Source: CAIZQW01 sp942493055 | GTDB lineage: Bacteria > Verrucomicrobiota > Kiritimatiellia > RFP12 > UBA1067 | Reading direction: 5' to 3' | DNA: 64,000 nt | NCBI GenBank assembly: GCA_942493055.1 | Contig: OW818680.1 | Coordinates: 1,240,001-1,304,000, forward strand | Shown here: positions 59,320 to 64,000 of the stretch, piece by piece | Layout: each line of letters begins with the position of its first letter | How positions within the stretch are numbered: position 1 is the first letter of the stretch | Program-made: the position numbers and the translations under genes | The notes under the pieces: generated by a model | The model's database searches: none | The model's input: the letters and a program-made list of their open reading frames with translations, nothing else | Told to the model about the DNA's origin: nothing

Positions 59320-61062
59320 CTATAAGAAATAGATAAAGGTTGCGGGATGCCTGGAGATCCGCACCGTCTTGCTGTCATTCACCAGCGTCTTCTTGAATCC
59401 CGCCGCTATCGCGCCCGCATCCAGGGTCGAGGTGTCCTCCACACTGACCTCCGATGTCAGGATGTCGAAATCCCCAGCCGCAGCCGGCCATGCCCGCACG
59501 TGAATCGTCCCGGCCAGCGTCACGGCACCTGTCACAATAACCCGGTCATAACTCAGCTTTGAAACAAGGTCGATATCCAGCGTCGCTGTGGAGGCCTGCA
59601 CATAACTGTTACTGATGATGGTACTGCTGACAACATTCGTTCCACCGGGAGCCAGCAAACCCGTTCCCCTATTTTCAAGAACAGGAAGTCCCGCATACAC
59701 CCCGACAGCGAGCATGGCATTCGTCATCGTGAAATTATCCACGTTGAGAATCGCGGAATTTGGCATCAGCAACGAACCGCCATCCAGGGTGATCGTAGTG
59801 GTGGCCACCCCTCCCGCCGTGCTGTCGCCGCCGTCGACGATGTCGCCGCTGACTGTCAGGGTGCCATCGTTACGTACAAACAGTGAACCGTTCGCAACCG
59901 CTGCGGCACTGGCGCTCGGCCCCATGGTGGCGAGCGAGATTGCCGGGATCCCGGGAGAGGCCTGATTGAGGACGGAGACGGTCGCGTTGGTGATGGAGAG
60001 TGTGGCTGTCACGGTGTGGGCTACGCTATCAACGGCGGAGACGAAGTTTGTCGCCATGATGATTGCGTTATGGACGGTTGTCGTACCGCCATGGAGATTG
60101 AGCGTGGCCGTGACCGTGCGCTTGGCTTTATTAGCAGCCCCGCCCGTCAGGGCACCCATGAAGACATCGTTGACATCGATGGTCCCTGCATCCATGGAAA
60201 CCGTTCCCGTGTTTCCTCCTCCTGTAGTCGTGCCGATGCCAAAGGTTGGCAGGGTCAGGGTACTGAGCAGCAGATCAATCGAATGTCCCTTGAGATCAAG
60301 AACATGGTTGTAAGTCAAACCGCCGCCAAGGTTGACGCCGACATCGAGTTTGCTGCGGTCTGTGTCGCCGCCGGCGAACCCTCGAAGAATCAAAGTGCCA
60401 GCATCCGCATTGCTAAAGCGCATATCCGAACTGGATCCTGCTGTGCCGAGTGTCACGGTGTTGACATGGAGGACATTGGAGCCGCTCCCGAGGTAGAGAT
60501 ACTTCGTTCCCCGTTCGCTGCGATCGCCGCCAAGGGTGATGTATCCTGCATTAAAGAGCGTATTGGTCGCGAAGACAACGATATCCGTGGGTGTGGGGCC
60601 GCCGCTTCCCGGATTGTTGCCAATCTTCATTCCGCCTGCTGAGCCGAGAGATGCGAGGAAGGTCTGAAGCCCACTCATGTCTAAGGTCGCATGGCCCAAG
60701 GATCCGCCCGTACTCACCATGCCGGCACGGATGACGGCTCCAGGCTTGTCCACTGAAAAGGTTCCTGCCCCGGAGAGGAAGAGATAGCTGTAACCTGTGG
60801 TGTCGGAAAGGCCGAGTGACACGTTTCCATTGATCGTGAGATTCTGTCCCTCGCCGATCACCGCCGTATTGGTGATGGCCGCCGACGTGCTGGTCACGGT
60901 CATTACTGTGTCCGTCAGGCTGCTAGTCGAGAGGTCGAGGGCCGTGACGATGTTGCCTCCTCCGAAGTCCAACGCCCTCAGTGTCGTGACAAAAAGGCAG
61001 CAGCAGAGTGTTGTTAACCTTGTCATCGTATACTTTTTCATTCTCGAACATGTTGTTTGCAT
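59320..61062 (-). CDS. Autotransporter-like beta-repeat secreted protein, no barrel
   Basis: 580 residues from the ATG at 61062, with AAAGGAAC 5 nt upstream; a signal peptide follows (LTTLCCCLFVTTLRALDFG). The mature chain is made of beta-strand repeats rich in Thr, Gly and Asn, such as NTLFNAGYITLGGDRSERG, GTVSMDAGTIDVNDVFMG and TITLDGGSLLMPNSAILN, similar to autotransporter-associated repeats. It ends with SKTVRISRHPATFIYFL and no beta-barrel, PEP-CTERM or LPXTG signal, so the means of surface attachment is unclear. It is a smaller relative in style of the giant 13784 gene. Confidence 0.7.
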   Translation of the reverse strand: MQTTCSRMKKYTMTRLTTLCCCLFVTTLRALDFGGGNIVTALDLSTSSLTDTVMTVTSTSAAITNTAVIGEGQNLTINGNVSLGLSDTTGYSYLFLSGAGTFSVDKPGAVIRAGMVSTGGSLGHATLDMSGLQTFLASLGSAGGMKIGNNPGSGGPTPTDIVVFATNTLFNAGYITLGGDRSERGTKYLYLGSGSNVLHVNTVTLGTAGSSSDMRFSNADAGTLILRGFAGGDTDRSKLDVGVNLGGGLTYNHVLDLKGHSIDLLLSTLTLPTFGIGTTTGGGNTGTVSMDAGTIDVNDVFMGALTGGAANKAKRTVTATLNLHGGTTTVHNAIIMATNFVSAVDSVAHTVTATLSITNATVSVLNQASPGIPAISLATMGPSASAAAVANGSLFVRNDGTLTVSGDIVDGGDSTAGGVATTTITLDGGSLLMPNSAILNVDNFTMTNAMLAVGVYAGLPVLENRGTGLLAPGGTNVVSSTIISNSYVQASTATLDIDLVSKLSYDRVIVTGAVTLAGTIHVRAWPAAAGDFDILTSEVSVEDTSTLDAGAIAAGFKKTLVNDSKTVRISRHPATFIYFL

Positions 61063-61150
61063 GGTTGTTCCTTTCGTGGTTGTCTTGATCGCCATCCAAT
61101 AGCTTTTTAATACCCGATGTTTAATAGAGTATCGCAAAATCGAAGATATG

Positions 61151-63610
61151 TCATGTCGCCAAAATTGGGGACACCTTAGAAGGCAACTCAACAAGCACAT
61201 CCTTCTGTTCACGCCAGACGCTCAACTTGACAAGCGGTTCGACAGATGCCTTCAGGAGTGTGAGCAGGTCATCGGCTGTTTTCACAGGCTTCCCGTCCAC
61301 AGCCAAGATTACATCGCCGCCTTTGAGTCCGACGCTGGCAGCCGCGCTGCCCTTCGGCACGTTGACCAGATAGGCTCCTCGCTGTTCGTCCATGCCCGTT
61401 GCGCTTTGTTCCTCCAGACCGCTCAATGTCTTTATTTTTGCCCCGAGCCAATCCAATGTCACGGCCTGGCTTTTGGGCTTATCCGATCCCAGCCGGGGAG
61501 GAAATTCGGGTTTTGCCGCCAAGGCTTGCAGACGGGGCAGTGTCACACCAAACTGATCCATGGGAAAATTCTTAAACCCGATCTTCAACGCAGGCGAATC
61601 CTCTGACACCCGATAATCCCCGCGAAGAGGATCCATAAACTTCGGATCGCCTGCAAGACTCTTCGTATCGGAGCCCTGAGCCTGCAAACGCGTCAAGGTT
61701 TCCGCGTCACGCACCAGATTGAAGTCAATCCCTTTTGCCAAACCGCCCACTTTGACACTGGCATCGGAGCCCGTCACAATGTTGTTGCTAAAGGAGGAGT
61801 GGCTGTACTGGGGCCACTTGTGCGCATGAAACACATCATTGATCAGAATATTGTTGTAGGCGGTCCGTAAATAGCCGTCCATGCCGAACTTCAGTCCTCC
61901 AGCCAGCATGACGTTGTTGTAGATCTGATAATTCGTAGACGCATCGTCCAGGTCGATATCCCAGCCGCTGTCACACCGCCAACGGCTATTGCGGATGATG
62001 ATGGGCTCGATCACGTCCAGACGTGCCCAATCGAATTTCTGCTGAGGGGTCGCATCCTTGAGCCTCCAAAAACGGTCGCGACCCCAACTATTGAAGGCCC
62101 CGTGGTCATTACTCTCCATCACGGTGTTGAACACATCGCAGTTCTCGATCACATGTCCGCCCCAGCAGCCATCACCGATATTGATTCCTGCCCGTGGACA
62201 GTTGTAAATGGAGCAATGGCGCACCGTGATCCGAGCCGCCAAATCAATCGTCACGCCCGCAACCTGCTTTTCATATAGGCCAAAGTCATGCATCAGGCAC
62301 TGTTCAATTAGGCAGTCGCCTGGATAATTATCAGACTTAGGTCCAGGTGTCTTATCCACGTTCGCGGCCGTGATGCCGCCCACGGCGTAATCGCGACGGA
62401 GAGCGTCTTGCCGTCCGATGATCGCGACACAACTCGCACCGACATCGTCCATCAGGCAACCCGTAACTGTGATCCGACGGTTAAAGCCGCTGAGAAACAC
62501 CGCGTTGCCGCCAAGTTGCCGAAAAACACATCCGTCGATCCTGATATCCTCGGCACCTTCCAGAAACAGCGCAGCCTCGCGATTGATCCGCCAGTCGCTG
62601 CGCATGACAGGCTCCGTGGTCTTCATAAATGTACGTGCCGTATGCCGAAACTCCAGATTGACAAAACGGAGGAATCGTACGGGCTGCTGCTGGGTGCCGC
62701 GAACGACGACAGCCTGATCCATGCCGCCAACTTCTACCATGGCCTTGGACATATCCACTCCCGCGGGCGGATAAAAATAGAGCATGCCCGCCTTGCTGTC
62801 CAAGAACCATTCACCGGGCGCATCCAACTCTTCGAATATGTTTTCAACGAATCGATATTGCTTGTGCAGCGCAATGAGGTATTCCGGTTTCCAGCCGCCC
62901 TTGAGGTCCAACATGCAGTTACAGAAATAACCATATCGTGTCAGGGGACACCGATTGTGCTGATACCCGCCTTTGAGTTGTACCTCGCCTTTGTCGTTCA
63001 CCCCCGTGATGATGTAACTGTATCCGCCCCAGCGTGCCTTCTGTAGACCATGTACAAAGCCGCCGACCGGGTTAGTCCAACGTTTCACACGCTCGGGATC
63101 AATACAGTCTTCAGCATATCCATGGTACGGCATGACCTTGGCATCGTAGTTTGGATAACGGGCCATGTTCTGCCGTTGGCCGTTCACAAATAATTGGTCG
63201 GTCACGAAACCTGCCGGCACGGCGGCCAGCATGATCCCGTTTTTATAGGTACACCAGTCCAAATTCAATTGGCGGCCGGCACTCAGAACAACCTTCTCAC
63301 CCGGCACGGCTGCATAATTGATCAACGCATTTGACGAACCTGAATCTTCCGCAGTGAACACAACCGTCTCCGGCAAATAGTAAGTGCCCTTGTGTACCCA
63401 GACCGTATGGGGTTCAGGCCTTCCATCTCCGCTCTTCGCAATCAGCTTCCGAACCGCTTTCTGTGCCGCCGCGAATGATCGAAGCGGTTTATCCTTGGAG
63501 CCGATATCATTGTCATTTCCTGAAGGACTGACATGCAGTTCAACAGCCCACGCTGAAGTGATTGCCAGCGTCGCCACTAGGTACAAAACAATCCGCTTAT
63601 CTGCTATCAT
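61151..63610 (-). CDS. Right-handed beta-helix protein with C-terminal PDZ domain
   Basis: 819-residue secreted protein with a signal peptide (IVLYLVATLAITSAWAVE). LHVSPSGNDNDIGSKDKPLRSFAAAQKAV is the usual start of PVC parallel beta-helix enzymes. Helix turns occupy about residues 330-620 (IRIDGCVFRQLGGNAVFLSG, ISVRHCSIYNCPRAGINIG-type repeats). The last 73 residues form a PDZ domain (VPKGSAAASVGLKGGDVILA, VDGKPVKTADDLLTLL). The final codons KVSPILAT are encoded by a dispersed palindrome. A polysaccharide lyase or glycosidase role is likely but the catalytic residues cannot be assigned. Confidence 0.8.
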   Translation of the reverse strand: MIADKRIVLYLVATLAITSAWAVELHVSPSGNDNDIGSKDKPLRSFAAAQKAVRKLIAKSGDGRPEPHTVWVHKGTYYLPETVVFTAEDSGSSNALINYAAVPGEKVVLSAGRQLNLDWCTYKNGIMLAAVPAGFVTDQLFVNGQRQNMARYPNYDAKVMPYHGYAEDCIDPERVKRWTNPVGGFVHGLQKARWGGYSYIITGVNDKGEVQLKGGYQHNRCPLTRYGYFCNCMLDLKGGWKPEYLIALHKQYRFVENIFEELDAPGEWFLDSKAGMLYFYPPAGVDMSKAMVEVGGMDQAVVVRGTQQQPVRFLRFVNLEFRHTARTFMKTTEPVMRSDWRINREAALFLEGAEDIRIDGCVFRQLGGNAVFLSGFNRRITVTGCLMDDVGASCVAIIGRQDALRRDYAVGGITAANVDKTPGPKSDNYPGDCLIEQCLMHDFGLYEKQVAGVTIDLAARITVRHCSIYNCPRAGINIGDGCWGGHVIENCDVFNTVMESNDHGAFNSWGRDRFWRLKDATPQQKFDWARLDVIEPIIIRNSRWRCDSGWDIDLDDASTNYQIYNNVMLAGGLKFGMDGYLRTAYNNILINDVFHAHKWPQYSHSSFSNNIVTGSDASVKVGGLAKGIDFNLVRDAETLTRLQAQGSDTKSLAGDPKFMDPLRGDYRVSEDSPALKIGFKNFPMDQFGVTLPRLQALAAKPEFPPRLGSDKPKSQAVTLDWLGAKIKTLSGLEEQSATGMDEQRGAYLVNVPKGSAAASVGLKGGDVILAVDGKPVKTADDLLTLLKASVEPLVKLSVWREQKDVLVELPSKVSPILAT
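61154..61173. repeat. Dispersed palindrome TGTCGCC-AAAA-TTGGGGACA, copy 2
   Basis: Near-perfect palindrome almost identical to 50235-50254, including the GTCAT before each copy. It forms the last codons of the beta-helix/PDZ gene. Confidence 0.65.
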
Positions 63611-64000
63611 TGTTGTTTTCTCTTTTCCATCGAATGGTTATCGTGTCTGTTCCTGGCACGACATTTACCAGTAGCTTGTCTTTGACGACATCCACCGGCA
63701 CAGCCACACCGCTCGTATTGTACTGTGCGGATGGTGTCGCCACAGGCTTTCCAATCGTCAGGACGCACGTCAGGGCGCCGTTAAAGAGTTTTGAATCCAG
63801 TGGACACGTCAACCGGAACGACACCTGGTTCACAGACCTTTCCAAGATTTCAATCTGTGCAGTTTCACGTTCGCGTACATACCGTGATACATTTGCGAAT
63901 GTGTCGACCCATATCTTATCCCGCAAGCCGGCAACATACTTAAGATGCGCGTCCAGCATCTCAGCAGAAATTGGCTGATGCCCCGGCTCAGCTACGGCGT
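63597..64000 (-). CDS. C-terminal part of a polysaccharide deacetylase-like protein (5' partial)
   Basis: The frame is open to the right window edge; the ATG at 63959 is internal. The visible 134 residues begin AVAEPGHQPISAEMLDAHLK and continue YVAGLRDKIWVDTFANVSRY-VRER. This matches the end of NodB-type polysaccharide deacetylases (H-x-x-Y..-DKIWV-F--V--Y--ER), followed by a beta-rich tail with TITIRWKRENN. The catalytic motifs lie outside the window, so activity cannot be judged. It overlaps the beta-helix gene by 14 bp, suggesting a coupled pair for glycan deacetylation and cleavage. Confidence 0.6.
   Translation of the reverse strand, partial: AVAEPGHQPISAEMLDAHLKYVAGLRDKIWVDTFANVSRYVRERETAQIEILERSVNQVSFRLTCPLDSKLFNGALTCVLTIGKPVATPSAQYNTSGVAVPVDVVKDKLLVNVVPGTDTITIRWKRENNNDSR

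Overview
The window looks like a chromosomal segment from a PVC-group bacterium, most likely Kiritimatiellota or Verrucomicrobiota. This rests on four Gfo/Idh/MocA oxidoreductases (all with twin-arginine-type leaders), DUF1080 proteins, sulfatases, sialate O-acetylesterases, ThuA and HEAT-repeat proteins, autotransporter-like beta-strand proteins, an SHD1-like secreted protein and a GxxExxY gene. It is an inference from gene content, not from a marker tree. The organism is probably anaerobic: it carries the oxygen-independent corrin-ring pathway (CbiD, CbiG) and a selenocysteine tRNA.

Layout. 1-1.2 kb: end of a 2-hydroxyacid dehydrogenase gene, then tsaE. 1.2-8.9 kb: the remains of a chromosomal integron. 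It has the last ~40 codons of an IntI-type tyrosine integrase, a GxxExxY gene bounded by inverted repeats at the break point, and cassettes on the + strand separated by attC-like sites (eight seen). A leader sequence that may be attI occurs three times, each copy just upstream of a small cassette-like gene. Cassette products include a DUF4160/DUF2442 pair, membrane proteins, a YcxB-like protein and unknowns. A reverse-strand Gfo/Idh gene lies inside the array.

9-25 kb (mostly - strand): a small membrane protein, fusA, bioD-bioA, a 9.1-kb gene for a ~3,040-residue secreted multidomain protein with an HEVTH motif, nadD, a MalK/UgpC-type ABC ATPase, and selC (tRNA-Sec), whose 3' end is only 5 nt from the ATPase start codon. 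25-28 kb (+ strand): a Gfo/Idh protein, a lipoprotein and an NrnA-type DHH phosphoesterase.

28.3-33.8 kb (- strand): a tightly overlapping cobalamin operon, cbiD-E-L-F-G-H-J in transcription order, with an apparent AUU start for cbiH and repeat-derived in-frame insertions in cbiD and cbiG. Then a + strand SHD1-like protein and a - strand cbiQ-cbiO transporter pair.

37-64 kb (all - strand): a carbohydrate-degradation region with two DUF1080 proteins, two sialate O-acetylesterases, two sulfatases, GH36-like and GH29-like hydrolases, a heparinase II/III-type lyase, a secreted esterase, a beta-helix protein with a C-terminal PDZ domain, two Gfo/Idh proteins, two HEAT-repeat proteins, ThuA, and the end of a deacetylase-like gene. 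No SusC/SusD pair is present. Together these suggest desulfation, deacetylation, lyase/hydrolase cleavage and oxidoreductive processing of a sulfated, acetylated and possibly fucose-containing glycan.
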